Positions 26,201-36,642 are shown, counted from the first letter of the stretch. The stretch is 64,000 nucleotides of DNA from Astropecten irregularis (GCA_963971285.1 OZ020262.1:9740745-9804744), one strand, 5' to 3'. The notes: generated from the letters alone by a model not told the origin. Program-made: numbers and translations.

Positions 26201-29200
26201 ACATATACCCATTTACACCTGGGTGAAGAGGAGCAATATGTGACAAAGCATCTTGCCCAAGGACGCAAGCACCACTAGCCCATGGCTGGATTCGAACCCA
26301 CAATCTATAGATTGACCACAAGATCTTGAGTACGATGCACCAGACCACTAGGTCACTTCACCCCACAATATTTAGGGAGTAGTGACGTAAAAAATGACAG
26401 AAAACCTGAAGCAACGAATTTAAACCTTTTGTCAAAGTCGGCTTTCTCAGTGTCTTCAACTCTTTCCCTGTCTTGGAATGTTCTTCGTTCGCCTTTTCCC
26501 CTCAGAATGAAGAGGCACCAAGACATGATAGCTGGAGTCAGACAGCTAAGGCGATGCTCCTAGACTTTGCCAAGAAGATGCCGCTTCCAAATAGGTCAGT
26601 AAGAAACAGAATTATGTTATCGAGGAATGTAGCAGTGGGCGATTCCAAATAGTGCGCCCCAACAGTTCGCAACGCGTTGGCCATTCACAATGCACGGAAT
26701 TTGTCAATAAAATGCGCATCTGAAAATGGTTGACAAATTTTATGCATTGCACTTGGCCAACTCGTTGCAAAATCTTGGCGGCGCACTATTTGGAATTGCC
26801 GAAATTATTTAAGATTTAAGTTTGTTGTAGAAGAAGTTGAATCTTTTGGTGAGTAGAAAATGTTATGTTCATTGGTTTGTTTGTTTTGGGTTTCCAGCTT
26901 GTCGAAATTTTTCAGTGTATGATAATTCCCCTCCATCTTTCTTCCTTAGTCCCCTAGATGACATCATCGATCAGCTTGGTGGTGCGACAGCCGTAGCCGA
27001 GATGACAGGACGTAAAGGTCGTATGATACGCGACGGACCAAACACGACGGCATGTTACCAAGCTCGTACTCCCCCAGACTCCAATGACGTCAATAGTTTG
27101 AATGTACAGGAGGTAAACTAATCAAGAATTAAGCCGTCATTTTACTCAAATTATTATTTTATTCATTTATTTGATTAAATCTTAATCTTTTTTCGTCTAT
27201 TCATCAAATAACCACAAGGGAAACTGACTGGATTAGTTTTAAGTCATTGAAAATTATGGCTCAGTTTAGTAAAAGTGTTGGTATGGTGTTCTGGAGGTCG
27301 CTGGTTCGATTCCCGCTCTTTCTATTTTTTTTCTGGTGCATTTATTGTTCAGCTTGCCCTTTCCTTGCTTGCTTGAATGTATGTGGTTTATGTTTGTGAT
27401 CATTTTGCAGAGGAATAGCTTCATGGTGGGAAAGAAGTTGATCGCTATCATCTCGGACGCAGCAAGCACGGGTATGAGAACAATCAGTCATTTATCCGAT
27501 CTTAAATAGAAATAGAAAACAGCCAAATTTCCAGTGGGCAATGAAAATTGTTCCTCTTTAATGTCACACTCCACATTCCAGACGCGCGCTTCATACGTGC
27601 CCTGGACATAAGCCATGGCTGTGATTGGTCAGAAACAAATGGGGCGACGCTCAATGGATCGGTCTGTTGGGTCATCGATCTGCATTACATTATAATTAGT
27701 CACCGAGCCTCGTTAATTTTGTTTTTCAATTTTATCCAGGTATTTCCCTACACGCTGATGCTCGGGCTAAGAACCAACGCAGACGGTTACATCTGACCAT
27801 TGAGCTGCCCTGGTCAGCTGATAAAGCCGTCCAACAAATGGGACGATCCCATCGGTCAAACCAAACCAGGTACGGTCACTACACCCATGAAGATTTCTTT
27901 AAATAGGTACTATCATACTTTGGTAGAATACCGAAACAGAAATCTTCACAGATTTACCTATAACTCACAGGGTATAAAGATGGTGATGGTAGAATTATAC
28001 CGTTAAAATATTTCCTCCTGAAATATTGTATCTATACAGAAAAGAGTAAAACCAATGTCCAAAAACAATTTCGATCTTGTAAAGATAAAACGGTGAAAAG
28101 ATTTAAAGAATACTGTGGCTGTTTTTCACTGTTTTCTCAAATATTGGGCACTGTATGGGACTGAAAATTTCACAGATGACTGTTACTGTATCTTTCTTGG
28201 TATTTTTGCCCATGAATCTGCATTTCTTTGACAAAAACCAAAGTATGAAATTACCTTTAAAGAGAAAGGAGAATTTTTGTCAGTCGTTGATTTTATCATT
28301 GCTTTTTATTATCATCATTTCTTATTTTTGTTTTCAGTGGTCCTCTTTACAAACTCCTCACAACCAATCTTGGAGGTGAGAGACGATTTGCGGCATCGGT
28401 AGCGAAGCGTCTACAAACTCTGGGTAAGATAAGACGGATCAAATTTGTTGTCACAGGGAAGCCAGACAACAGCCTGCATATTACACTCTCAATCACACAG
28501 GTTTTTCCTAAAGTAGATTTACCAGACGATCTTTTTTGGGAGATGAATTTTCGGAGGGAATGTTAATGAGCGATTGTTTTGCTTGGAGTTAGGAGGGCCT
28601 GACATTTTTTATCCTAGCAGGATCTTCTTCAAAAGCAAAAAATCGAAACGCGTCAGGCCCTCCTTATTCCAAGCATTTTATATATTTCAGGTCATTACTT
28701 TGGGCGATGAGCAGTTTATTACTTGCTTTGAAATAATCTTTTTGATGTTTGTTTGTCTGTTTGTTTGTGAAGGTGCCTTGACCCAGGGTGACCGCAGGGC
28801 CGCAACGGGAGCCGACCTGACACAGTTCAACTTTGACACGCCCTACGGACGATCAGCACTACGGACAATGTACACATCTATTTGTAACGTGAGTTAATTA
28901 TCCGTCATCTTAAAACGAGAACCAATTAATTGGCAAGTTGCTAATTCCGTAAGAGCAGCTGAACATGAATTGTGCTTTTAATATTACAAGTTCATTGGTC
29001 TAAGGTTCGAGTCCAGTCTAAGATAGCAAACAAACGGCAGATTACCAGCTACAATTTCATGTGATGCTTATTGTGTATGACTGGTACTTGGCTAGCACTG
29101 GCATAACACGAATATTGTGCAATTTTGATCTGGTATGAAGCAAGCTTCTTTGGTGAAGCTAGGGACTGGACTTGAACCTTAGACCAATGAACTGCCAATT

Positions 29201-32200
29201 AAGAGTTCTACCCTTATTTCCTCCTCTCCCCCATTCCAGGAGGAGCTTGCTCCCGGTGTCTCTCTATCGTCCATCTCTACCGGCCAAGAGGACTTCTCTG
29301 AGCTCAACGCAGAGCTCCTGGAGTGTCTGTCCTTCATGGGTGTGATGGAGTCGGTCACTGTCGGCCGTAAAGTGACCGATAAGGACAGCAGCAACGTCAG
29401 CAAGTTTCTCAATAGGATTCTCGGACTTCAAGTGGACCGGCAAAACCTGGTATCAGTTAGATTCTCTCTTCGTGCGTTCTTTATTTTGCTTAGCAGTTAG
29501 GATGAATTTACACTTAAGATCATTCTTAGTGCTTCATGACATCGCCCCCCGGTACAACTTTGTATATTGTCTGCTTCTGTCTGTAGATTTTCAACTATTT
29601 TAACGAGTGTCTCCAAGCACGAATCGCCATGGCAAAGAAGGAAGGAAAGTAAGTCAGATTTGTCAATTTTTTCATAAATCGCCCTGAAGTCAAACCTACA
29701 AAATCTTTATAATGTGCCCCTTAAAGAATATGACCAGCTTTATAGATTTTTGAATATTTATTTTGTCCCATTCACTTTGTACACGTTTTCAAAGAATAAA
29801 ATGTTAGATATTTCCGTACGCCTTTTGGTCATTAAACAATCTCTGATTTGACCAACAACAACAACAAAAATGAAAGAAAAACATGTGGAAATTAACTAAC
29901 TAAAAAATCCCTAGTTACACTTACATGAAGTTTCTAAGGGTGTTTACGAAACGGAGGCTCGGACTCGGGCTTAAGCTCCAGCTCTGTCATCCATATGCTG
30001 AAAATATAGGTGGTGGTTTTTCATTGAAGATGAAACTCTGTTTTCCTTTTCAAACTGGGGAATCTACTTCCGAACCGCAGCCAAAAGCCTCTATTTTGAT
30101 ACCCGTTATTTTAGAATGGATTCACAAAATTGAGCCAGATCCTGAGCCTGAGCCTCCATTTCGTAAACCCCATATGAGTTAGATTGGCTCTTTACTGTGT
30201 GACCATGGTTATGACGCGTCATATGAAGAAGCAACATTTTTCTTAAGCCACTCTTTTTCAGCCTTGCGTTCCTTCGGAAACTTATGTGAAGAGAATTTGA
30301 TGGCCTGTCCTGTGTAAGAATGAAACTTCAAGCCAGATGGCCATTGCTTTGATGTGGGACAAGCTCCTTCATATAACTATAAAGGTAAATTCTCCCAAAC
30401 CTCCCTCTTTGTCTGTATGTACAGGTACAGTGAGGGTCTGGTAGACATCAGTGCCTCATCAGTTGAGATGGTATGTTCTCCCAAAGTTGTCTTCAAGGAA
30501 GCTAATACCAGCACGCCAACACAGTAAGTATAGAGATCATAAACAGTGTAGCCGCTATGTCATGCTGATAGTAACTATCAGCACCCCCGTCATTCAATGA
30601 CTCCAATGTGCCTCATTATTGGTCTAGAGAGGGCGCTGTTCTGGACGCCATCTTTAGGGGTACAGGAGCAAAATCCTTTGGCTAATATATTACGGTAAAC
30701 GTAAGTATTAAAGGTGATTTCAAATTTCAATTGACAAAAATGCACTAGATTTTCAGGATTTTTTGCCAATTTGGGGGATAACTTAATGCAACCTGAACCT
30801 GTGTGTGTCTAACGAGAGGTTACTCAGGGAGATTCAGATGAGACCTATTACCTGCATGATACGTGAGCGCCACAGTGACGGTCATGTGGCTAGATTCCCT
30901 GCGAGTGATCCTGCTAGGCGGATTCTCTCTTTGAGAGAACCAGGGCTCGCCCGTTAGGGCATCCACATGACACGTGGTTGCGTCAGATGGATCGTTATTT
31001 TGCTGAGATGGGGATGGGTCACATGGCTGCCTGGGGGATGGCCATCAGGAGACCAGAGTACTGCTCGAAGGTAGATGCGGCAATGCTCTGTCATGATGCA
31101 AGCTCCCACTGATTAATAATTGATTGTTTGAACCCAAACCCACCAAGATGGCGGTAATAGAGCGCCACCATTTGGTTGTTTCTTATAATCCCCAGACTTC
31201 TGTCTCTGTCCGTGGATCGTGGTCTGAGCTGGGAGGCAGTCCTAGAGAGATCTCAACGATTCCAAGGCAAGGACGACGGCTTCTATTGCTCCAAACGAGA
31301 GCAGTTTGGCAAGTTGCTGTATATCCTAGCAACGCAGAAAGAGGATTCGTCACATCTCTTCAAGATTGCAAGGTGAGGCAATGGACCCCCCTCCCTCTGA
31401 AAAAATAATGAGAAGAGAAGAAATATCTTTAATCAAATTCATGGACCACTGAACATTTTTTTTATTTTTACATAAATTTGGACCAAAATTGTCAAATGCA
31501 TCAATTGGACTAAAAATAAACGCTATAGGTTAGGTTACACAAAGTATGGTGGTCTTGAATGGCCATATATAGTTTTAAAAATGCTCACACAAAAATATCA
31601 CTAGGCTAGTTTACACCAAGTATGGTGGTCTTGAATGGCCATGTAGAGTAAATAAATGCTCACATTGTGTCCCATGATGTTTCTTTCTTAAGAACAATAG
31701 TTTATTTCTGATAATTTCTTTTTGGGGTTTTTCATGTTGGTTTTCTCAGGCCCAATACCGGCGTGTCCCCCCATGACGAGGAGTTTGCCGATCTGACGCA
31801 GCGATATAAACCAATCAGAAAAGATGAAGCAGGTGACGTTTGCATTTCATTGTTTTACCTCCCCCAACCCCCCCCCCCCCCCCCCTCCCATGAAATATTC
31901 TAAATTCACTGAGTTTGGATTTCTCCCAAATTAACCTCTTGTTGCTAGGAGCAAAACTTCAGCAAAACTCTAAACTGAAAAATGTCTACTAAGATTTAGG
32001 AGGGCACTGGGTGAGCCGTACGACATCTGCTGGAGTGACCCATCCACAGTCCACTGATCACGGCATTGTGAACGCGAATCCCAACCTACAGGATATAACA
32101 GACTCCGCAGCATCCAGTTCTTCAGTTGCCTGATGAAGGCTAGCAGTTCCAGCAGTCGAAACGTCGCTACCACCAACACGACTTCGTGTGATTTTGATCA

Positions 32201-34987
32201 CCTTTTTTCCTTATCTGTACAGCGATGAATAATCCTTTTCCTTTCTTTATAAGGGCCTGTTTGTTGAATGCACAGGATCACGACTCTTGCTGATCCGGAT
32301 CCCATTTTAGCGTACCCTGCATAGGACGTGGATCCTTAAATCTGGGATCCTTTGCGTTAAACAAACAGGCCCTTAGTTTGCAGTTGTTTATTTCTTTGTC
32401 CAGAAATATTTGCCACTAAAAGATTTTTAAATTTTTTTTGTAGAGGAGGGATGGAAGGAACAATTTGAAGCAACGACCGAAAAGTGCATCCATGGTTCCC
32501 ACTGCAAGAATCCTGCTACATGCATGAGTAAGTTTGGTCATCAATAAATTATTCTAGATGCAGAGAATTCCAGAGAATTTACTCTCATCGGTCCTTTTCA
32601 GGACCACACACCTTCCAAATAGAGTGTCATACATGGTGTCTCCGCAAGCCTTACTTAGTTCTAGTCTCTCCACCATGCAAAACTTCAAATCCTACATTAG
32701 AATCTTTGATTGACCCCCCATGTACTGTTTCTCAGGTTGCAGCATTGCTAATGCTGCGCGTATCTTCAATGATCCTTGGGATATTGCGGTATGTGTGTGG
32801 TTTCATGGCTTCTGACTGCCAAAGGAACAAAGATAATTGACTATTTGGGACACCACCTACTTAGGGCTGGATAGCTCAGTTGGTATTGAGCACCGGTACG
32901 GTATTTCGGAGGTTGCTGGTTCTAATCCAGCTCCAGTCAATTTTTCTTTTCTTTTTTTTCACTTTTCACAGATTAGAATTGTCATTGTTTTAATGTTTAA
33001 TTGATTAATGCAACAAATTAATCAATCATCCACTAAATTTATGCTCAATTATTATTTAATTTATCACTATAAGTAGGTCACCAAGTATGGATCTCTTTTG
33101 ACATTGAATCTTATATTTGATAATTTGACCTTTTGACCTTTTGATGAAATTTGACCTTTAGTTGGTTCTCGTCATCACCGCATGGATCTGTTATGTGGTG
33201 GGATTGTAACCCTGCTGTCAACCCTCGAGACTACGGCTGCAAAACACGCTCAGAAGCTTGACCTGAGGTACTTCAAAATATGTGACGATTTGAAAAATTC
33301 ACCGAAATTCCATTTCTGCCATCCATTATCCATTTATTCATTATTCATAAAGGTACAGTACAGGATTGGTAACATACCCAAATAGAAAGATTTACCTATA
33401 AATTTCAGGGTATGAAGATGGTGCTGGTAGAAACATACCGTTAAATTATTTCCACCTGAAATGGTGTATTTATCCAGAAATTAGTAAAAACAAAGACCAA
33501 AAACAGTTTTGATCTCGGGGTAAGATCAAAACCATTCTCTATGTTTTATAAGAAAAATTGGCTATTTTCTTGTGACTCAGATGTCCGATTGAGCTGAATT
33601 TTCACAGGTTTCACAGGCATGTACATGCTGGATCAGACTCAGTGCGAGTGCTGTTCTGTGACCTTTGCCAATCATGTATTGTACCTTTAAAGAATTTTTG
33701 ATACGATTTTCACTTTGCATTGTTGATGTGTGAAAACGTTTTTTTTTCGTCTTTCTTCTTATAGTAAATCTAGTTACAGCATGCGAGTTGTACGCGTCGA
33801 ACTGAGCAACCAGAAACAGGTCATTGGAATACGTTACCCAGAATGCCTTGTGGAGATTGCGGAGGAAGCGTTACGCGAGCAGAAGATCATTGATGCTCTG
33901 CAAGCGGTAAGAACAAAAACTGAGCAAAATCTTTCCACCAAAATTGTCAAGTTATATAAATTTTACCTTTTTTTTTCTTAACTTTTTTATTGCAGTATCG
34001 TTGCCATAGAAATTGAGAGAAAATCTTACTTTTGACTTCTTCGGTTTTTTTTTAAACTTTATTATTGTATTATTTTCGTTGCCACAGAAACTGAGAGAAA
34101 ATCTTGCGAACGGTGCCACTGCAACTAGTTTGAACTCTGTTGATCTTGCCAAGCAGCCAAAGCTTGCCACTGTCGAGCCACCGTCGCCGGTCAATCCAAA
34201 ACTGGTAAAAAGGGCCATGACCGCCCCCATCACCCTCAACACATTCTTCAAGCCCGCCCCTCGATTCAACAATGGAGACTCCCAAAGCTCGCCGCCAGTG
34301 CAGGCCGGCGGTGGGAGAAGGGTAGATACCACTGCTCGTGCGGGGAAAGGGAAATCTGGAGGGGCTACACCAGGGAGGCAACGGTCTGGCAGATATTCAC
34401 TGAGATCTGCCTCAAAAGAAAAAGCGGACGACGCCAACGTGGAAAAAGGGGAGAAAAAGACGACTAAAGATAATCAAGATGACGACTGCTGTATCCTAGT
34501 CGAGGATAATGAACCCGATACTCCCCCACCAAAATTGAATGGTATGTCCCAGGTCACAGGTCACACACCAAAGGATGAATCAGCTGAAAGCCTTGTGGAT
34601 ACCTCCTCTGTCAAAGAAGGGGAGTCGACTACGGACGTCAAAAGTGAGGATCTGAGTATTCCGCGGCCGCAAAGCATTATGGGTATTAAATCATCCACAT
34701 CCAGCACCAGTCTATCCGTCGACAGCAGCGTAAGCACCCAGAGCTATTCAGTGAGCGGTCCGGGTACCAAACGCCCCCTGCAGGATGTGAATGGTCGCCC
34801 TGCCGACAGCTCTTGCCAACAGCCTGCTGCCAAAAAACAGAAATCGACCAGTAACCTGGAAGAAACTTTGACCAAGCAAGCGTTGCTGGGGAAACTGACT
34901 TGCCCCGTTTGCGACAAGGAATTTCCAACTGGAACGTGGATAGCACAGTTAAACAAGCACATTGACGCCTGCCTTCAAACAGCTTAA
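17239..34987 (+). CDS. SBNO: Strawberry-notch (SBNO) family helicase-like protein with C-terminal UBZ-type zinc finger, 30 exons
   Basis: Coding exons: 17239-17558, 18167-18257, 18810-18917, 19452-19538, 20048-20139, 20756-20824, 21372-21454, 21803-21921, 22201-22253, 22361-22424, 22909-22999, 23456-23603, 24262-24372, 25122-25215, 25650-25766, 26506-26594, 26950-27112, 27411-27471, 27740-27869, 28338-28423, 28773-28888, 29240-29449, 29587-29648, 30425-30523, 31196-31372, 31750-31832, 32444-32527, 33162-33267, 33765-33906, 34088-34987. All junctions are GT-AG and phases close to 1384 aa. Seen: Walker [11 protein letters not shown] (192-201), DECH box (313-316), SATG (352-355), LQSTGE, a motif VI-like QQMGRSHR (685-692), and the Cys-rich SBNO C-terminal domain encoded by exons 27-29. 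These match nuclear SBNO1/2 regulators along the whole core. The N-terminus is much shorter than SBNO1; an AG at 17215-17216 may be an acceptor, so upstream exons are possible. The tail after residue 1086 is not part of the usual SBNO layout: PIP-like ITLNTFFKP, acidic ILVED patch, KR...KKQK NLS, and C-x2-C-x15-H-x3-C finger (1357-1380). Probably a divergent SBNO paralogue. Confidence 0.93.
17701..17825. mobile_element. Palindromic MITE (AATGGGAGACTTT ends), copy 1
   Basis: Inverted arms share GGAGACTTTTGAGAA and CTTCAAGTCAACAGCGCA around a CG-rich centre. Lies in SBNO-like intron 1; second copy at 62695. Confidence 0.8.
17851..18047. mobile_element. Pogo/Tigger-like TA-flanked MITE, copy 1
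   Basis: Ends CAGTGGAATGCC and GGCGTTCCACTG are flanked by TA on both sides, as in Tc1/mariner-pogo elements. Interior palindrome of CGTTATAGTGG type. In SBNO-like intron 1. Confidence 0.8.
18268..18712 (-). repeat. 21-bp minisatellite, locus 2, with 168-bp higher-order unit
   Basis: About 21 copies of the 21-bp unit, here reading ATGACCAGGGGCACCAAGGCA on the plus strand. A block of eight units (168 bp) with the same variants occurs twice in tandem. The array starts about ten bases after the SBNO-like exon 2 donor. Confidence 0.95.
19036..19273. mobile_element. Foldback MITE with GGGTCCAATTTCATGG ends
   Basis: Ends GGGTCCAATTTCATGGAAT and ATTCCATGAAATTGGGCCC are inverse; the interior is also largely palindromic. 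In SBNO-like intron 3. Confidence 0.75.
19565..19745 (-). repeat. tRNA-derived SINE, minus-strand copy
   Basis: Inverse B box (GGATTCGAACC) and A-box region (TATCCAGCCCTACG) followed by the family's 5' part (CAGAAGCCATGAAACCACTCAC). Directly abuts a plus-strand copy at 19746. Confidence 0.75.
19746..19870 (+). repeat. tRNA-derived SINE, plus-strand copy
   Basis: GGATAGCTCAGTTGG A box and GGTTCGAATCC B box, spaced as in a tRNA, then the family tail. Head-to-head with the copy ending at 19745. No acceptor-stem pairing typical of a working tRNA was seen. Confidence 0.75.
20290..20445 (-). repeat. SINE fragment, CATTTACACCTGGGTGAAGAG family
   Basis: Shares CTCCTGAAACCATCTC, CCTGGGGAGTAT and CCATCTCTACCCTCACA with fuller copies at 26150 and 43600; the tRNA-like end is missing. 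Confidence 0.65.
20490..20678. mobile_element. Pogo/Tigger-like MITE, copy 2
   Basis: Ends CAGAGGAATGCCGCTATAA and TTTTAGTGGCGTTTCACTG; same interior as 17851. In SBNO-like intron 5. Confidence 0.75.
20911..21153. mobile_element. Foldback MITE (GGGCCAATTTCATGG family), complete
   Basis: Ends GGGTCCAATTTCATGGAGCTG and GGCCGTGAAATTGGCCC with TTAGCACA-type inner arms. In SBNO-like intron 6. Confidence 0.8.
22498..22712. mobile_element. MITE of the GAGGCTC family, diverged
   Basis: Interior TAGATTCTCTGGTTTGAAAATGAAAACAG-type sequence and CATATGGATGACAGAG match the copies at 25797, 29933, 57055 and 58461, with altered termini. In SBNO-like intron 10. Confidence 0.6.
23071..23437 (-). mobile_element. 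TTAA-flanked MITE with one type A and one type B end
   Basis: TTAA on both sides. One terminus is AGGTAATATACTTTGG (type A), the other is CCAATCCTGTACTGTACCT (type B). Its edge is 18 bases before SBNO-like exon 12. Confidence 0.85.
23678..23810 (+). repeat. tRNA-like SINE, CACCTGAGCCAGCGCATG family, copy 2
   Basis: B box GGTTCGAATCCCACCTGAGCC followed by GCATGATTTTTTCATGTGCACTCAA. An inverse tRNA-like segment follows at about 23865-23945. Confidence 0.7.
23953..24194. mobile_element. Foldback MITE (TTTCATGG family)
   Basis: GTTGTTAAGCACC...GGGCCGTGAAATTAGCCC; interior matches 20911 and 48096, left edge diverged. In SBNO-like intron 12. Confidence 0.7.
24825..25013. mobile_element. Pogo/Tigger-like MITE, copy 3
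   Basis: CACCGTGGAACGGCACTCTAAC...ATTCTTCTG with the family's CGTTATAG-type interior; more diverged than the other two. In SBNO-like intron 13. Confidence 0.7.
25290..25560 (+). repeat. tRNA-derived SINE, long copy
   Basis: A 5' part (CCTCCATGTACTGTTTCTCA, GTGGTTTCATGGCTTCTG) precedes a GGATAACTCAGTTGG A box and GGTTCGAATCC B box. The same long form occurs at 32715, so the tRNA-like part lies inside the repeat. Confidence 0.75.
25797..26094. mobile_element. Palindromic MITE with expanded CTCAGG/CTCAGA ends
   Basis: Ends GATTACGGAACGGAGGCTCAGG and inverse GAGCCTCTGTTTCGTAAACC flank the shared interior. The left arm has grown into a CTCAGG/CTCAGA array (about 25818-25903). In SBNO-like intron 15. 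Confidence 0.75.
26150..26370 (-). repeat. SINE, CATTTACACCTGGGTGAAGAG family
   Basis: Includes CCTGGGTGAAGAGGAGCAATATGTG-type body and an inverse tRNA-like end (GGATTCGAACCCACAATC). Second full copy at 43600. Confidence 0.75.
26637..26800. mobile_element. Palindromic MITE (GCGATTCCAAATA ends), copy 2
   Basis: GGGCGATTCCAAATAGTGCGCC and inverse GGCGCACTATTTGGAATTGCC. In SBNO-like intron 16. Confidence 0.8.
27898..28260 (+). mobile_element. TTAA MITE, end type A
   Basis: AGGTACTATCATACTTTGG to CCAAAGTATGAAATTACCT then TTAA. Fills most of SBNO-like intron 19. Confidence 0.8.
28580..28735. repeat. Dispersed palindromic repeat (GGAGTTAGGAGG family)
   Basis: GGAGTTAGGAGGGCCTGAC, AGCAGGATCTT and the closing TCAGGCCCTCC arm, then TCAGGTCATTACTTTGGGCGA. 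In SBNO-like intron 20. Confidence 0.7.
29933..30172. mobile_element. Palindromic MITE, GAGGCTC family
   Basis: GTTTACGAAACGGAGGCTC and inverse GAGCCTCCATTTCGTAAACC with the shared interior. In SBNO-like intron 23. Confidence 0.8.
31530..31665 (+). repeat. Short tandem duplication (~80 bp unit)
   Basis: Two copies sharing AGTATGGTGGTCTTGAATGG and AATGCTCACA in SBNO-like intron 25. Confidence 0.75.
32253..32372. mobile_element. Short MITE with GGGCCTGTTTGTT ends, copy 2
   Basis: GGGCCTGTTTGTTGAATGCA and inverse TTAAACAAACAGGCCC. In SBNO-like intron 26. Confidence 0.8.
32575..32685. repeat. Dispersed repeat (CCTTTTCAGGACCACACACC module)
   Basis: Contains CACACACCTTCC, ACATGGTGTCTCCG and CTTACTTAGTTCTA, shared in order with 41838-41911. 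Confidence 0.6.
32715..33000 (+). repeat. tRNA-derived SINE, long copy
   Basis: Same 5' part as 25290 (CATGTACTGTTTCTCAGG), GGATAGCTCAGTTGG A box and a mutated B box (GGTTCTAATCC). In SBNO-like intron 27. Confidence 0.75.
33347..33690 (+). mobile_element. TTAA MITE, end type B
   Basis: AGGTACAGTACAGGATTGG to CCAATCATGTATTGTACCT then TTAA. In SBNO-like intron 28. Confidence 0.8.
34226..34249 (+). other. PIP-box-like motif in SBNO-like tail
   Basis: Residues 1132-1139 read PITLNTFF, followed by KPAPR. The pattern L-x-x-F-F with a basic/proline-rich follow-up resembles PCNA-interacting (PIP) boxes, although the usual first Gln is Pro. It is a degenerate motif, so binding is inference. Confidence 0.45.
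34478..34519 (+). other. SUMO-interaction-like acidic/hydrophobic patch
   Basis: Residues 1216-1229 read [14 protein letters not shown]: a short I-L-V core framed by acidic residues, the usual look of a SUMO-interacting motif. Short motifs of this kind are common by chance, so the call rests on its context between the PIP-like motif and the zinc finger. Confidence 0.35.
34901..34972 (+). other. UBZ-type C2HC zinc finger (ubiquitin binding) of SBNO-like protein
   Basis: Cys1357, Cys1360, His1376 and Cys1380 form C-x2-C-x15-H-x3-C with CPVC at the start and LNKHIDAC at the end, four residues before the stop. This resembles the RAD18 and DNA polymerase kappa UBZ fingers; the spacer is nearer the polymerase kappa type than RAD18's 11 residues. 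The family usually binds mono-ubiquitin, for example on PCNA. Confidence 0.8.
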
Positions 34988-36270
34988 AGAAAGAACAATT
35001 GTTCTTTGGTTTCAAAGTCAATTCTGTTTCATCTTGTTACTTTTTTACCAAGGTGCTATTTTCAAGCTTTTTTAATACATAACATAGGAGACAAAAAAAC
35101 AAAATAAAACATTTTTATCTCTTTCTATATATATAAATATTTAATCATAGCGGTAGTGTTTAATGAGTACAGTGAGATTTGCAAGATTTAAACTTTGTTA
35201 TTTTACTAATTATATTTTGTAATTTATTAACAGTTATTAAAAGTGAAAGTACTACAGAGATAGTGGTTCATACAGGAAAAGTTGAAATTTAAACGACATT
35301 TTCACAAAAATTGCTTGGCTAAATTACACAAGTGTGGAATTTCAACTAACAGTCTAGTCCTACTGATTCTTTTGTTGTCATCAAAAAGTGAAGAAACAAA
35401 CATTTACTGGAGCGGGATTCGAACCAGCGACCTCCGAAATGCCAATTAACCAGTCAGTTTCCCTTGTGTTTTTTTTTTGTGAAAGATGACAAAATTCTGA
35501 AGTTTGTTCAAAAATTGTCATCTGCTTCTGACGAATTGAGGCTTATTATTAAGTGATAAGGCATAGGGGACATTCCTCATTACACATAGCACCTCTGATA
35601 TCCCTTTATATGTGGACCAAGTTTAAAGTTTTCTATGCCAACAAAAAACAAGGCCACAAACTTGAAAATGTTTCAAGGCAAACAGTGAAGAAAAAAAAAA
35701 AATTTCCTCTCAAATCTTGTCACTTCTGGAAAAAAAAAGAATGTTTATCAGTAGCATTAACAATCTCAGTGAAACTTGTTTAAATCATATTTTTTTGGTC
35801 AATCTTTGTTGGAAAACCCAGAGTTGTAGCAGTTAATTTGATAAAAAATATCAAGATATACACATACACATAATAGCAAATAAATTAAAAACGCTGAAAC
35901 CATACATATTTTTGTACTGATTTCAATGATGTACTTTCCATAGAAAAAAATCCAATACACAATATTTCTAGTCATATATAAAAAGATATAAACTTTTGCC
36001 CTAAAGTCCACACTGTTTACCACAAGAAACAAAGCAATATGATGTAAGCTTTTAGCAATTTTCAGACAACACAAATATGGAATGTGATATCGTTGGTAAT
36101 TATTAAGGACGAAAACCTTTCTTGAGATTAATGTTGGTGAATTCTACTGATTATCTTTTGCTCCTACCTATTTTTTATTTTTAATCTAAAAAGGATATGT
36201 GGATCAGTAATGGTAGAATCACAAGAAAACAGCTAATAACACTATGTCTAATTACAACTAGATTTCCATA
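34988..36270. other. 3' flank of SBNO-like gene, AT-rich
   Basis: Contains the poly(A) signal, a diverged minus-strand tRNA-like SINE end at about 35390-35470 (GGGATTCGAACC), and otherwise AT-rich sequence with no supported exon. Confidence 0.5.
35103..35108 (+). promoter_or_regulatory. Poly(A) signal of SBNO-like gene
   Basis: AATAAA lies about 115 bases after the stop codon in an A-rich stretch, the first such signal downstream. Confidence 0.55.
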
Positions 36271-36274
36271 ATAA

Positions 36275-36642
36275 AGATAATTTCATACAATGGCTGTTGT
36301 CAAAGAAATGTAGATTCATGGGCCAAAATATCAAGAAAGATACAGTAACAGTCATCTGTGAAATTTCCATTCCCATTCGGTGCACACTTTTTGAGAGGAC
36401 AGTGAAAAACGCCCACTTTATTTAAAAAAATCTTTTCACAGGACTGAGTTTTGATATTCCTGAGATCAAAATTGTTTGTGGTCATTGGTTTAATACTCTT
36501 TTCTGGATAAATACATGTACAGCATTTCAGGCAGAAACATTTTAACCGTATCTTATCACCATCTTTATATCCTGTAAGTTATAGGTAAATCTGTGAAGAT
36601 TTCTATTTTTGGTATGCTACCAAAGTATGATAGTACCTTTAA
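36275..36642 (-). mobile_element. TTAA MITE, end type A, minus orientation
   Basis: Right edge CCAAAGTATGATAGTACCT then TTAA; the other end is degraded. Family interior intact. Confidence 0.75.

Noticed and set aside
34013-34087. Start of a separate 324-aa gene carrying the UBZ finger
   Set aside because: Exon 29 of the SBNO-like gene ends in phase 0 with a good donor, and 34088 has a good acceptor in the same frame, so the finger belongs to the SBNO-like protein; the ATG at 34013 lies in the intron/duplicated acceptor region.
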